DNA of 64,000 bases from Vibrio sp. CK2-1 (GCF_021726515.1 NZ_JAKKCJ010000001.1:620001-684000), one strand, 5' to 3'; shown: positions 47,297-57,316, counted from the first letter of the stretch. Notes: generated from the letters alone by a model not told the origin. Made by a program: numbers and translations.

Positions 47297-48931
47297 TTAA
47301 CAAAGAAGCGGGTAGCTCGGTAGAGTCAAGAACTCTGCAAAATCGTCTTGGGTCGATAAGGTATCGAACATCTTGGCCGTTTCTTCAAATCGTCCTTGAG
47401 CATAACGTTGCTCGCCAACTTCTTGTTTAATCGTAATTAATTCTTCTGCCAACAGAGTTCGGAAATACTCCTCTGTTACCACTTGGCCATCGTCTAGTTT
47501 CACGCCGTGTTTAATCCACTGCCAGATGCTAGCGCGCGAGATTTCCGCCGTTGCTGCATCTTCCATTAGGCCGTAGATTGGTACACAACCTACACCGCTG
47601 ATCCAGGCTTCGATGTAATAAAGCGCAATACGAATATTTTTACGTAAGCCTTCTTCATTACGTGGCCCTTCACATGGCGCGAGTAATTGTTCAGCAGTAA
47701 TGTTACCTACATGGCTGCTGTCAAAATCCATTTGATTGACTTGCCCACCCAATTTGTTATCAAAAATCTCCATTGCCACATCCACTAACTTCGGATGAGC
47801 AACCCAAGTACCATCATGACCGTTAGAAGATTCACGGTTCTTATCTTCTTCTACCTTGGTCAATACCTGCTGCATAACCGCAGGATCGGAATTTGGAATA
47901 AACGCTGACATACCACCCATCGCTAATGCACCGCGAGCGTGACAAGTTTTCACCAATAGTTGGCTGTAAGCGTTCAAGAACGGTTTGTCCATACCTACGC
48001 TGTGGCGGTCTGGCAAGATGCGATCTTTATGATTTTTCAATGTTTTGATGTAGCTGAAGATGTAATCCCAGCGGCCACAGTTCATTGCCACAATATGATC
48101 ACGCATCACATACAGCATCTCTTCCATTTGGAATACCGCAGGAAGAGTTTCAATTAATACAGTCGCGCGAATCGTGCCGATTTCTACCTTGAAGTACTCT
48201 TCGGTAAAGCGGAACACATCATCCCACCACTTGGCTTCTTCCATACTTTCTAACTTAGGAATGTAGTAATACACGCCTTCGCCTTGTTGGGCGCGAGTTT
48301 GGTAGTTATGGAAGAAGTACAAAGCAAAATCCATTAAACAACCGGCAATTGGCTGGCCGTTATACTCAATATGACGTTCAGGTAGATGCAAGCCACGAGG
48401 TCGAGCCAGTAACTGTGCAGGCTCTGCAACTAGGTCATATTGTTTATCTTTTTTCTCATCGTAGTAACTGATGGTGCCAGCATTGGCATCACGTAAATTG
48501 ACTTGCCCATCTAGCATGTTCTCCCACGTTGGAGAAGATGCATCTTCAAAACAGCACATGAAGATTTTTGCCCCTGAATTGAGGGCGTTAATGACCATCT
48601 TGCGCTCAACAGGGCCGGTGATTTCGACTCGACGATCCTGCAATGTTTTCGGGATCGGAGCGACTTTCCAGCTTTTATCTTCGCGAATGTTTTTGGTGTC
48701 TTCACGGAAATCAGGCAGCTCGCCAGCATCAAATTGCTTTTGACGTTCACGTCGTAGGTGCAGCGCTTGCTCTAATGGCGCGCTGAACTTCGTCACTAAG
48801 GCATTCAGAAAATCCAAAGCAGGTTCAGAAAGAATGGCCTTTTGTTGTTCTGTTGATAATTCACCAACCACATTAATCGCGCGCGATTGCTGGGATTGCA
48901 TGTCTGTTTCACGGTCCTCAGTGCTGTGCAT
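47297..48931 (-). CDS. aceB: Malate synthase A
   Basis: A 544-residue enzyme condensing glyoxylate with acetyl-CoA to malate. MCCFEDASSPTWENMLDGQVNLRDA, RPRGLHLPERHIEYNG and TVLIETLPAVFQMEEMLY are diagnostic of the A form, and the length is standard. The ATG at 48931 has AAAGGAG seven bases upstream; the longer frame to 48952 is discarded. Isocitrate lyase (aceA) is not adjacent, so here malate synthase may mainly handle glyoxylate from purine catabolism. Divergent from gcl. Confidence 0.93.
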   Translation of the reverse strand: MHSTEDRETDMQSQQSRAINVVGELSTEQQKAILSEPALDFLNALVTKFSAPLEQALHLRRERQKQFDAGELPDFREDTKNIREDKSWKVAPIPKTLQDRRVEITGPVERKMVINALNSGAKIFMCCFEDASSPTWENMLDGQVNLRDANAGTISYYDEKKDKQYDLVAEPAQLLARPRGLHLPERHIEYNGQPIAGCLMDFALYFFHNYQTRAQQGEGVYYYIPKLESMEEAKWWDDVFRFTEEYFKVEIGTIRATVLIETLPAVFQMEEMLYVMRDHIVAMNCGRWDYIFSYIKTLKNHKDRILPDRHSVGMDKPFLNAYSQLLVKTCHARGALAMGGMSAFIPNSDPAVMQQVLTKVEEDKNRESSNGHDGTWVAHPKLVDVAMEIFDNKLGGQVNQMDFDSSHVGNITAEQLLAPCEGPRNEEGLRKNIRIALYYIEAWISGVGCVPIYGLMEDAATAEISRASIWQWIKHGVKLDDGQVVTEEYFRTLLAEELITIKQEVGEQRYAQGRFEETAKMFDTLSTQDDFAEFLTLPSYPLLC

Positions 48932-49051
48932 AATCGTCTCCTTTATGAACATGTACGAGCAGTCAATACGGGTAAACCCAAAAGCGTTGGGGCGATTTTG
49001 AGTTTTTATCTTAATCTACGTATTTCTTATATTTGTGTTTATCTAAACAAT

Positions 49052-49063
49052 ATTGTGTACATT
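49052..49063. promoter_or_regulatory. GntR-type operator, variant copy
   Basis: ATTGTGTACATT matches the perfect palindrome at 49287 in 10 of 12 positions and lies nearer to aceB. Confidence 0.4.
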
Positions 49064-49286
49064 AATGTTTTAATTTCTTGTCTAGGTATATCCTCGTTTT
49101 CACAAAAGATCAAAGTTTATTTAACGTTTTGTGCACTCAAACAAAATGTACAACACTTGGTCGGATCAGTTTTAATTGCTTTGCAAGCAGTGGCTTAACT
49201 CAATATCAGCACTTTATTTAAAAATATTTTTGTTTTTTATTTGCACAATTCAAATTGTCGCGTCTAGACTGAATAATGTATTTTTA

Positions 49287-49298
49287 ATTGTATACAAT
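49287..49298. promoter_or_regulatory. GntR/FCD-type operator before gcl
   Basis: ATTGTATACAAT is a perfect 12-bp palindrome 20 bp upstream of the gcl start codon. TTGTATACAA-like sites are typical of FCD-subfamily GntR repressors. The location would block transcription or translation start. Confidence 0.55.
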
Positions 49299-49317
49299 AT
49301 CGAAAGGGAATTGAGTT

Positions 49318-51093
49318 ATGGCTAAAATGAAAGCGATTGAAGCTGCAGTAGAAGTATTAAAAAGAGAAGGGGTGGATATCGCATTTGGTGTACCTGGTGC
49401 GGCAATCAATCCATTTTATGCAGCGATGAAAAAGATTGGTGGAATTGACCATGTACTGGCGCGCCATGTGGAAGGTGCTTCGCATATGGCAGAAGGCTAC
49501 ACCCGAACCAATGATAAAAATATTGGCGTGTGTATCGGTACTTCTGGCCCAGCGGGCACCGATATGATCACTGGCTTGTATTCGGCATCAGCAGATTCGA
49601 TTCCAATTTTATGTATTACCGGTCAAGCCCCACGTGCTCGTTTGCACAAAGAAGATTTCCAAGCGGTGGATATTGAATCCATTGCTAAACCAGTAACCAA
49701 ATGGGCGACGACCGTTTTAGAACCCGCGCTAGTGCCACGAGCATTCCAACAAGCATTTCACATTATGCGTTCAGGGCGTCCGGGCCCAGTTTTAATCGAT
49801 CTACCGATTGATGTGCAGCTAGCTGAAATCGAGTTTGATATTGATACCTATGAGCCGCTTGAGCCGTATCAACCAACCGCAACCCGCAACCAAGTAGAAA
49901 AAGCGCTGACTATGTTAACTGAATCAGACAAGCCTTTGATTGTATCTGGTGGTGGCGTGATTAACGCTGGCGCGAGTGCTGAGTTGCAAGAACTTGCCGA
50001 GATCTTAAATGTTCCGGTTATTCCAACGCTAATGGGCTGGGGCAGTATTCCAGATAACCATGAACTGATGGCTGGCATGGTTGGGCTACAAACCTCACAC
50101 CGTTACGGTAATGCCACCATGCTAGCGTCTGATTTTGTATTAGGCATTGGTAACCGTTGGGCAAACCGTCATACCGGTTCGGTCGATGTGTATACCCAAG
50201 GTCGTAAATTTGTGCATGTGGATATTGAACCGACGCAAATTGGCCGCGTGTTCTGTCCTGATCTTGGCATTGTGTCAGATGCTAAATCCGCATTAACGCT
50301 GTTCTTAGATGTGGCGAAAGAAATGCAAGCGGCAGGCAAGTTAAAAGATCGTTCTAGCTGGGTTGGTGAGTGTATTGAACGCAAATCAAGCATGCTGCGT
50401 AAAACTCACTTTGAAGAAGTACCAATGAAGCCAATGCGCGTTTATGAAGAAATGAACAAGGCGTTTGGTGAAGATACTTGTTACGTCAGCACCATTGGCT
50501 TGTCGCAAATTGCCGCGGCGCAGTTCTTACATGTTTATAAACCACGTCACTGGATCAATTGTGGCCAAGCTGGCCCACTAGGTTGGACTATTCCGGCTGC
50601 GCTAGGTGTTCGCGCGGCGGATCCAAATCGTCCGATTGTGGCAATTTCAGGTGACTACGATTTCCAATTTATGATCGAAGAATTGGCCGCCGGTGCGCAG
50701 TTCAATCTGCCGTATATCCATGTGGTAGTGAATAACTCTTACCTTGGTTTGATTCGTCAAGCGCAGCGTCAGTTTGATATTGATTACTGTGTACAGCTTG
50801 CTTTTGAAAACCAAAATTCACCAGAAATGGAAGGCTATGGGGTCGATCATGTGGCGGTTGTGGAAGGGCTAGGTTGTAAAGCAATTCGTGTTCGTAATCC
50901 TGAAGATGCGCCAGCCGCATTTGAAGAAGCCAAAGCACTGATGGCAAAACACCGTGTGCCTGTCGTGGTTGAATTCATTCTAGAGCGCGTGACCAACATC
51001 GCAATGGGTGTGGAAATTGACGGCATCAATGAGTTTGAAAGCTTAGCTGGAGAGCAAGACGACGCCCCAACCGCGATTACTTTTAACCAGTAA
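49318..51093 (+). CDS. gcl: Glyoxylate carboligase
   Basis: A 591-residue thiamine-diphosphate enzyme joining two glyoxylates into tartronate semialdehyde with CO2 loss. [16 protein letters not shown] places Val51 where related enzymes have the catalytic Glu, the known hallmark of Gcl. [13 protein letters not shown]...[14 protein letters not shown] is the diphosphate/Mg motif. It is first of a gcl-hyi-garR-like operon. AAAGGGAATTGAGTT precedes the ATG. The GntR-type palindrome lies 20 bp upstream. Confidence 0.95.
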   Translation: MAKMKAIEAAVEVLKREGVDIAFGVPGAAINPFYAAMKKIGGIDHVLARHVEGASHMAEGYTRTNDKNIGVCIGTSGPAGTDMITGLYSASADSIPILCITGQAPRARLHKEDFQAVDIESIAKPVTKWATTVLEPALVPRAFQQAFHIMRSGRPGPVLIDLPIDVQLAEIEFDIDTYEPLEPYQPTATRNQVEKALTMLTESDKPLIVSGGGVINAGASAELQELAEILNVPVIPTLMGWGSIPDNHELMAGMVGLQTSHRYGNATMLASDFVLGIGNRWANRHTGSVDVYTQGRKFVHVDIEPTQIGRVFCPDLGIVSDAKSALTLFLDVAKEMQAAGKLKDRSSWVGECIERKSSMLRKTHFEEVPMKPMRVYEEMNKAFGEDTCYVSTIGLSQIAAAQFLHVYKPRHWINCGQAGPLGWTIPAALGVRAADPNRPIVAISGDYDFQFMIEELAAGAQFNLPYIHVVVNNSYLGLIRQAQRQFDIDYCVQLAFENQNSPEMEGYGVDHVAVVEGLGCKAIRVRNPEDAPAAFEEAKALMAKHRVPVVVEFILERVTNIAMGVEIDGINEFESLAGEQDDAPTAITFNQ

Positions 51094-51175
51094 TGACACC
51101 ATTGAAGGGCTGTCACATTGGCCGCTTCTTCAATGTTTGAATATCTATTTTTAGTTGCAGAAAAAGGAGAAGGAT

Positions 51176-51952
51176 ATGCCTAAGTTTGCGGCAAATCTAT
51201 CAATGCTATTTACCGAAGTGGATTTTTTACAACGCTTTGAACAAGCCGCACAAGCCGGTTTTCAGGGAGTAGAGTACCTATTTCCTTATGATTTTGAAGC
51301 CAGCACCATCAAAGGTGTATTGGAATCGAACAACCTAAAACAAGTGTTATTCAACCTACCAGCTGGTGATTGGCAAGCGGGCGATCGCGGTATTGCGGTT
51401 GATCCAAATCGAGTAGAAGAATTTCAACAAGGCGTCACTAAGGCGATTCAATATGCCAAAGCGCTTGATTGTAACCAAGTAAATTGCCTTGCCGGTATCG
51501 TGCCAGATGGCGTGACAGCGCAGCAAGCAGAAGAAACCTTTGTGAGCAACTTGCGCTTTGCCGCTGGAGCACTGAAAGAAAATGGCATCAGTTTGATTAT
51601 TGAAGCAATCAATACTCGTGATATTCCCGGCTTTTTCTTAACCAATACTAAGCAAGCTCTAGACGTCATCGAGAAGGTCGGCAGTGATAACTTGAACTTC
51701 CAATACGACATTTATCACATGCAAATCATGGAAGGCGATTTAGCGCCAACCTTGAGTGAGCATCTTGGTCAAATTCAACATGTTCAATTGGCGGATAATC
51801 CAGGTCGACATGAACCGGGCACTGGAGAGATTAACTACCCATTCTTGTTCAACCATTTAGATAGCATTGGTTACGACGGTTGGATTGGTTGTGAATATAA
51901 GCCGAAGACGACCACTGTCGAAGGATTGAGCTGGATGAAAGAGCTCGCTTAA
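51176..51952 (+). CDS. hyi: Hydroxypyruvate isomerase
   Basis: A 258-residue TIM-barrel enzyme interconverting hydroxypyruvate and tartronate semialdehyde. KFAANLSMLFTEVDFLQRFEQAAQAGFQGVEYLFPYDF and LIIEAINTRDIPGFFLTN (with the catalytic Glu) are diagnostic; a second Glu lies in IGCEYKPKT. The ATG at 51176 follows GGAGAAGGAT. It sits 82 bp after gcl and 57 bp before the reductase gene. Confidence 0.93.
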   Translation: MPKFAANLSMLFTEVDFLQRFEQAAQAGFQGVEYLFPYDFEASTIKGVLESNNLKQVLFNLPAGDWQAGDRGIAVDPNRVEEFQQGVTKAIQYAKALDCNQVNCLAGIVPDGVTAQQAEETFVSNLRFAAGALKENGISLIIEAINTRDIPGFFLTNTKQALDVIEKVGSDNLNFQYDIYHMQIMEGDLAPTLSEHLGQIQHVQLADNPGRHEPGTGEINYPFLFNHLDSIGYDGWIGCEYKPKTTTVEGLSWMKELA

Positions 51953-52009
51953 AAAGATGAATTTTAAATTTTCACTCAATTAAGAAAAACAGATTTTAAG
52001 GATGAGATT

Positions 52010-52906
52010 ATGACTACACCAACAATTGCATTTATCGGTACTGGCATCATGGGCAAACCAATGGCGGTTAACTTGCAGAAAGCCGGTTATTCGATTGTGG
52101 TTTCTGACCACTTTGTTGCGCCACCTCAAGAGCTCGTTGATGGCGGTGCGACCGTTGTACATAGTGGTAAAGAAGCGGCACAGCAAGCCGATGTGATTAT
52201 TACTATGGTGCCAAATACACCAGATGTTGCTGATGCACTATTTGGCGACAACGGTATCGCGCAAGGTTTATCAGCCGGTAAGCTGGTGATCGATATGAGC
52301 TCGATTGCGCCAATTGAAACTCAAGAGTTTGCGAAACAAATTAAAGAGTGTGGCGCAGAGTACCTTGATGCACCGGTTTCTGGTGGTGAAGTGGGGGCAA
52401 TTAATGCCACGCTAACGATTATGGTCGGGGGTAGTGAAGCGGCGTTTGAACGTGCCAAACCTCTATTTGAAGTGATGGGACAAAACATTACGCTAGTGGG
52501 TGACAATGGCGCAGGTCAAATCTGTAAAGTCGCTAACCAAATTATTGTAGCGCTAAATATTGAAGCAGTATCCGAAGCCTTTGTGTTTGCTTCAAAAGCC
52601 GGCGCGGATCCTGCACGTGTACGCCAAGCACTAATGGGCGGCTTTGCTAACTCGAAGATTTTGGAAGTACATGGCGAGCGCATGGTGAAAGGCACATTCG
52701 ACCCAGGCTTTAGAATTGCACTTCACCAAAAAGACTTAAACCTTGCGTTAACCGGCGCTGAGCAATTAGGTCTTGATCTACCGAATACTGCAACCGCTCA
52801 ACAATTGTTTGGCGAGTGTGCTGAAATGGATGGTTCGAACTGGGATCACTCTGCCTTAATCAAAGCGATTGAAGCACGTGGTAAGCATAATATTCGTGGT
52901 GAGTAG
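52010..52906 (+). CDS. garR: 2-hydroxy-3-oxopropionate (tartronate semialdehyde) reductase
   Basis: A 298-residue beta-hydroxyacid dehydrogenase reducing tartronate semialdehyde to D-glycerate. It has the Rossmann motif FIGTGIMGKPMAVNL, the substrate motif DAPVSGGEVGA and the catalytic Lys in GQICKVANQ. Its position after gcl-hyi makes the assignment firm. GlxR and GarR are near-identical paralogues, so the symbol is by function. Glycerate kinase, the next step, is not in the window. Confidence 0.92.
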   Translation: MTTPTIAFIGTGIMGKPMAVNLQKAGYSIVVSDHFVAPPQELVDGGATVVHSGKEAAQQADVIITMVPNTPDVADALFGDNGIAQGLSAGKLVIDMSSIAPIETQEFAKQIKECGAEYLDAPVSGGEVGAINATLTIMVGGSEAAFERAKPLFEVMGQNITLVGDNGAGQICKVANQIIVALNIEAVSEAFVFASKAGADPARVRQALMGGFANSKILEVHGERMVKGTFDPGFRIALHQKDLNLALTGAEQLGLDLPNTATAQQLFGECAEMDGSNWDHSALIKAIEARGKHNIRGE

Positions 52907-52966
52907 TACGGTTGGTATCTAGAGGAATAGGCTTTAGATACCTTTGAATTTCTATTTTCGTTATAG

Positions 52967-53042
52967 CTGAGTGTTTGCACTGGACTGGCATGATTGGTTT
53001 ATATTTGGGAATAAACCTTCATTCCGCAAGGACTCAGTTTTT
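52967..53042 (+). terminator. Branched terminator-like structure 1
   Basis: CTGAGT (52967-52972) pairs with ACTCAG (53032-53037). TTGC pairs with GCAA just inside. A perfect inner hairpin GGTTTAT (52996-53002) / ATAAACC (53011-53017) fills the loop. TTTTT follows. It is more elaborate than a simple terminator. Confidence 0.5.
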
Positions 53043-53070
53043 ACCGCACTTTTTGTCTCCTTTAGTGCGC

Positions 53071-53147
53071 CCCGAGTGGCTGAAAAATTAATCTTAGTTT
53101 TGTGTGCGACGGATTAATGAAGTAATGATGCCGCTCGGGACTTTTTA
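53071..53147 (+). terminator. Branched terminator-like structure 2
   Basis: CCCGAGTGGC (53071-53080) pairs with GCCGCTCGGG (53130-53139), with one G-U pair. ATTAATC (53087-53093) pairs with GATTAAT (53112-53118) inside it. ACTTTTTA follows. Confidence 0.5.
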
Positions 53148-53304
53148 ATCCCATGACTATATTGGAGACTCAAGTGACTTAAAGATTATTTCTGGCGACA
53201 TCCCCATTTCTAGCTAATGGATTGGAAAAAAAGGATGAATTTCTTGCTCGCTATGATAAAACACTAATCACAACGGATTTTGGTAACAAGACGGGAGTGA
53301 CTAA

Positions 53305-53922
53305 GTGGCAAAGGTGAGAGAACGAAATCAAAGCGTCATTATTGAAGCGGCCAGCCAGCATTTTGCTAAATATGGCTACGCGGCAACCAAAGTGGCAGAC
53401 ATTGCCAAAGAAGCCAACATTCCTAAGCCAAATATCTATTACTACTACAATTCCAAAGATAACCTTTATCGCGCGGTACTTGAAAGCGTCACTGTGCCCT
53501 TACTGCAATCGTCCAAGCCTATTCAAGAGCTTGATGATCCTATCGAAGCGTTAACCGAATATATTAAGACCAAACTGATTATCTCTCGCGATCATGCTTA
53601 TGCTTCCAAAGTATTTGCGAATGAAGTGATGTCGGGCGGGCAGTCTTTACCCAAAGATATTGAAGATGAATTGCAACAGCAGTCAGAAATGATCATTGCG
53701 AAGTTTCAGTCATGGATTGAGCAGGGCAGAATGGATGCAGTTTCTCCACACCACTTAATGTTTACTATTTGGGCGGCGACGCAAACGTATGCGGACTTCG
53801 GTTGGCAGATTTGTCGGGTGATGAATAAAAAGAAATTGGCTCGTAAAGATTACGATGAAGCAGCACAGTTCTTAACATCAATGATCTTAAAAGGCTGTGG
53901 TGTTAATTCTAACAATAGTTAA
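53305..53922 (+). CDS. TetR family regulator, RutR-like
   Basis: A 205-residue regulator. The N-terminal helix-turn-helix (VIIEAASQHFAKYGYAATKVADIAKEANIPKPNIYYYYNSKDNLYRAVL) and the C-terminal domain (AASKVFANEVMSGG-like stretch, MFTIWAATQTYADFGWQ) match the RutR/YcdC branch, whose ligand is a pyrimidine or purine-type base. A RutR-like palindrome lies upstream of xdhA, a likely target. It starts with GTG preceded by GGGAG. Confidence 0.82.
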   Translation: MAKVRERNQSVIIEAASQHFAKYGYAATKVADIAKEANIPKPNIYYYYNSKDNLYRAVLESVTVPLLQSSKPIQELDDPIEALTEYIKTKLIISRDHAYASKVFANEVMSGGQSLPKDIEDELQQQSEMIIAKFQSWIEQGRMDAVSPHHLMFTIWAATQTYADFGWQICRVMNKKKLARKDYDEAAQFLTSMILKGCGVNSNNS

Positions 53923-53958
53923 AATAGTCGTTACTTACCGTATACCTTAAAGGTTGTT

Positions 53959-54567
53959 ATGCAGCATTATACCCAAGCCATCATCACTATACTTGCTTTG
54001 GTCAACCCCGCCATTTGTGCGCAAATGTTTGCCGATGCCACGCGTGGACAGAGTAAATCTCAACAATATAAAGAATCGATAAAGTCAGTGTTAACCATTG
54101 CGACCGTATTACTGATCGCAGCATTCGCGGGCACTTCGGTTCTTCAAGCTTTTGGCATTTCATTACCTGCTTTTTCATGTGCCGGTGGGGGTATCTTGAT
54201 TTGGATTGGTGTCCAGATGATCATTTCTGCACAACGACAGCCGCTTCCTGCCTCAGATATTCATTCGACAAGCAGCCATAAAACCACCGGATTAGTTTTA
54301 TTTGCCGCAAGCCCTGGCACCATTACTGGGGTCATTACTGTTGCCGCATCCCATCATGATGCTTTAATCCCTTATACCGCAGTGATCGGTGTAGCGATTG
54401 CTATGCTGGTTTTATTGGGTGTTTTGATGGCATTTATTGCGCTTTCTAAAGAACAAAAAGAGCCAACTATGGTTAAGAAAATGGTTACCAGTTATATGGG
54501 GGTAATTGTGATCGCAATGGGTGCTCAGTTTATGCTATCAGGCGTGAAAGCATTTTTGTTCTCATAA
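53959..54567 (+). CDS. MarC family integral membrane protein
   Basis: A 202-residue protein with six membrane helices (LVNPAICAQMFADATRG after helix 1, GGGILIWIGVQMI, LVLFAASPGTITGVITVAASHH) typical of MarC/UPF0056. Despite the family name, no antibiotic role is established. AAAGGTTGTT precedes the ATG. It lies 36 bp after the TetR gene and 16 bp before yegS, so all three may be one transcript. Confidence 0.85.
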   Translation: MQHYTQAIITILALVNPAICAQMFADATRGQSKSQQYKESIKSVLTIATVLLIAAFAGTSVLQAFGISLPAFSCAGGGILIWIGVQMIISAQRQPLPASDIHSTSSHKTTGLVLFAASPGTITGVITVAASHHDALIPYTAVIGVAIAMLVLLGVLMAFIALSKEQKEPTMVKKMVTSYMGVIVIAMGAQFMLSGVKAFLFS

Positions 54568-54583
54568 TAAATCGAGGTACGTG

Positions 54584-55471
54584 ATGGATATTCGACTTAT
54601 TTTAAATGGCAAAAAAGCAGGCATTGAAATGTTGCGGCAAGCAATCTTCCAAGCCAGAGAGTCAGGACGTATCGATGTCCGAGTGACTTGGGAAGGGGGA
54701 GATGTTGAACGTTTTGTCAGTGAAGCCATTCAAGAAGGTTGCCAAAGAATCATGATTGGCGGCGGTGATGGCTCTGTGAAAGAAGTCGTGGATGCAATGA
54801 TGAAATTCGAAGAAGCTAAGCGTCCTGAATTAGCTATTCTACCACTTGGCACTGCTAATGATTTTGCAACAGCATGCGACATTCCTAATGATTATTCTCA
54901 AGCCTTGTCGTTAGCCTTAAACGGTCAAGCCGTACCGGTCGATTGTATTAAAGCCAATGATGAGCACTTTATGAATGTCGCCAGTGGCGGCTTTGGTGCT
55001 TATGTGACAGCAAATACTCCTGTCGAATTAAAAAACTTTCTCGGCGGTGGCGCATACACTCTTCATGGGTTATTACGAACGTTAGATTTCAAACCAAATG
55101 ATGGAATCTTAAAAATTCCTGATCAAACATTAACTGGCCGAGTCATTGTCAGTGCGGTATGTAATGGCCGTCAAGCTGGGGGCGGGCAACAATTAGCACC
55201 CAATGCGAAAATTAATGATGGCTTAATGGATGTGGTTGCTTGGCTTGAAACACCTGCAGAAAACTTGATTCAAACAATAAAAGAAATGTTTAATCCAGAA
55301 TTGAGTGGTGAATATGTAAAGCGGTTTAGTGTGCCGTGGGCTGAATGGGAGTCTGAATCACCTATGCCAATTAATTTGGATGGTGAACCGATAGAAACTA
55401 AGCGAATTCGATTTGAAGTAGTACCAAAAGCAATCAAATTAGTGTTACCAGCAAGTGCTGAAATAATCTAA
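54584..55471 (+). CDS. yegS: YegS-like lipid kinase
   Basis: A 295-residue diacylglycerol-kinase-fold enzyme. IMIGGGDGSVKEVVDAMM is the nucleotide-binding GGDGS motif and LAILPLGTANDFATACDIP the second conserved motif. NVASGGFGAYVT and a C-terminal beta-sandwich (VLPA) complete the fold. Family members phosphorylate phosphatidylglycerol. GAGGTACGTG precedes the ATG at 54584, and the upstream GTG is discarded. Confidence 0.88.
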   Translation: MDIRLILNGKKAGIEMLRQAIFQARESGRIDVRVTWEGGDVERFVSEAIQEGCQRIMIGGGDGSVKEVVDAMMKFEEAKRPELAILPLGTANDFATACDIPNDYSQALSLALNGQAVPVDCIKANDEHFMNVASGGFGAYVTANTPVELKNFLGGGAYTLHGLLRTLDFKPNDGILKIPDQTLTGRVIVSAVCNGRQAGGGQQLAPNAKINDGLMDVVAWLETPAENLIQTIKEMFNPELSGEYVKRFSVPWAEWESESPMPINLDGEPIETKRIRFEVVPKAIKLVLPASAEII

Positions 55472-55793
55472 TACTTGAATGGGTTTGTTTCATTGATTGA
55501 TTTGGTAAATGATGGTGCTATTCAAATTGGATATAGATTCTGAATTTAAGTTAACAGGCAATGATTAGCTCTAATTTATATGTTAAATCTAGATTCATAT
55601 ACTAATATTTCAAATTTAAGTAGGTAAATAGGGTTTAATTCCACCTTTTTGCCTGCTCCTCCTCATAAATCAAAATATTCTGTTACACTGCGCGTCTTAA
55701 AAAATACCCTATATGTTTAATTTTTTGAAAAGTAGCGGATTACTCTGCTGATGCTTTGTCATATAGGATAACCAATGTAAAAGGACCGATGCA
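55472..55793. other. AT-rich spacer before the permease gene
   Basis: These 322 bp show no gene. A possible -10 (TACACT, 55684-55689) lies in a GC island. A single TGTAAA (55775-55780) could be a TyrR half-site but has no partner. No hairpin terminator is evident after yegS. Confidence 0.4.
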
Positions 55794-56999
55794 GTGAATA
55801 TGAAATTATTCGGTAGTTCTTTGATTTTGTCGGGAACTGCACTAGGTGCCGGAATGTTAGGCATTCCAATGGCATTAGCTCAATTTGGCTTTACGGTCAG
55901 TTTAATTTTGATGTTAGTGATCTTTGTGGGAACCACTTATGGCTCTTTATTACTAACAGAAGCCTGTACAAAAACCGATCAAAATGGCGGTATGAATAGC
56001 GTTGCCCAACTCTCTTTGGGAACCAGTGGCAAATTCGTCATCAACTTCTTCTTTTATATGCTGCTAATTTGTATCTTAGTCGCTTACATTCTCGGTATTG
56101 GTGACCTATTCCATAACTTATTGGCTGGTATTGGTTTTGATGTTCCTCAATCGATTTGTTATACGGTGTTTACCTTTGTCATGGCGGTGGTGATCATCGC
56201 GGGTAAATCGTATATCGATATGCTAAACCGTGTTTTGTTCATTTTGATGATCACTATGTTGGTCACGGTTGTCGTGACACTGTTTACCAATATTCACATT
56301 GAGTTTCTAGAGCAAACGCCAAACTTTTTATGGAAAGATGTGGTGAAACACAGCACCACTATTTTCACCAGTTTTGCTTCTATGGTGGTGATTCCATCGC
56401 TTGTTATGTACAACAAAGAAGCGACACCTAAGCAGATGCGCAATATGGTTTTGCTTGGCTCTGTGATCCCACTGATTTGTTACCTAACTTGGCTTTTCGC
56501 GATTATCGGCAATCTAGGTACGGCTGAAATTCGTCAGTTTGATGACATTTCTCAGCTTATCGCGGCATTTGGCGGATCATCTGGCACACTTAAAACCATC
56601 ATCGCTGTTTTTTCGGCTTTGGCTTTAGTGACCTCGTTCCTTGGCGTGTCGATGGCATTGTTTGATCAAAATAAAGATGCGATTGCGGGTCTTGTCAATC
56701 GTACCAAGCTAGAAAAGGGTAAGGTAACGGCAGGATTAATTTTTGTTCTGACTTTCATTTTGCCACTATTAGTGACCAATTTATTTTCAAACAAGTTCCT
56801 CAATATGTTGGACTACGCGGGTATTACTTTGGTCTTCCTAGCGATTTGGGGGCCGTTAGCCATGGTTTGGAATGTACGAAAACCAAGCTTTAAAGTTGCA
56901 TCACAAGCAAGTGCTTATACGACAGGTGGTGGCAATATTGCTTTAGTCGCTTCATTCTTGTTTGGCGCATTTATTCTGATTTCGACTTTCTTTAACTAG
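55794..56999 (+). CDS. Aromatic amino acid permease, TyrP/Mtr family
   Basis: A 401-residue membrane protein with about 11 helices of the hydroxy/aromatic amino acid permease family. LILSGTALGAGMLGIPMALAQFGF, ACTKTDQNGGMNSVAQ and FTSFASMVVIPSLVMYN are typical, pointing to tyrosine or tryptophan import by proton symport. It starts with GTG, eight bases after AAAGGA; ATG at 55800 is two codons later. It ends in a terminator and is probably monocistronic. Confidence 0.85.
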   Translation: MNMKLFGSSLILSGTALGAGMLGIPMALAQFGFTVSLILMLVIFVGTTYGSLLLTEACTKTDQNGGMNSVAQLSLGTSGKFVINFFFYMLLICILVAYILGIGDLFHNLLAGIGFDVPQSICYTVFTFVMAVVIIAGKSYIDMLNRVLFILMITMLVTVVVTLFTNIHIEFLEQTPNFLWKDVVKHSTTIFTSFASMVVIPSLVMYNKEATPKQMRNMVLLGSVIPLICYLTWLFAIIGNLGTAEIRQFDDISQLIAAFGGSSGTLKTIIAVFSALALVTSFLGVSMALFDQNKDAIAGLVNRTKLEKGKVTAGLIFVLTFILPLLVTNLFSNKFLNMLDYAGITLVFLAIWGPLAMVWNVRKPSFKVASQASAYTTGGGNIALVASFLFGAFILISTFFN

Positions 57000-57316
57000 C
57001 TTAATCCACAATCCTAATCTTAACTTCATGATGAATCCGATATCAAAAATCACTTGATATCGGATTTTTTTATGTCAATACATTTATATTTTCTAAGATG
57101 ATTTCACCTTATTTGTCATACAATAAATGCTTGATTTTAATGGGATCTATTTCACATATATTTGTAAGTTGTTGATACTTTTATTTGTAGGTCTTGATCT
57201 GTCGCACGTTAAAAGTATGCACTAGATCATGTTTAATGCTATTTGTACTACAAAAGAGTTAGCGAAGTAGGTAGTCTAGCAATCAGTTAATTTAATTATT
57301 TTAAAGGTCAAAAGAA
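57000..57316. other. Leader region of the symporter gene
   Basis: These 317 bp hold the permease terminator and an AT-rich leader. An inverted TGATCT (57195-57200) / AGATCA (57224-57229) may be a regulator site. Nothing else is recognised. Confidence 0.4.
57034..57072 (+). terminator. Intrinsic terminator after the permease gene
   Basis: AATCCGATATCAA (57034-57046) pairs perfectly with TTGATATCGGATT (57054-57066), followed by TTTTT. Confidence 0.88.

Larger units (their letters stand above)
48932..49317. other. Divergent aceB-gcl control region
   Basis: These 386 bp hold no gene. They carry the perfect palindrome ATTGTATACAAT (49287-49298), a close variant ATTGTGTACATT (49052-49063) and a shorter AATGTACAAC (49144-49153). 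These are plausible operators for the nearby GntR/FCD regulator. Confidence 0.55.
52907..53304. other. Structured intergenic region
   Basis: These 398 bp show no gene. Two large terminator-like folded elements lie at 52967-53042 and 53071-53147. The rest, up to the TetR gene, is plain leader. Confidence 0.5.

Noticed and set aside
48887..49198. Plus-strand 103-codon open frame in the aceB-gcl control region
   Set aside because: It begins inside aceB on the other strand and spans the operator region; the product is hydrophobic low-information sequence typical of AT-rich spacer.
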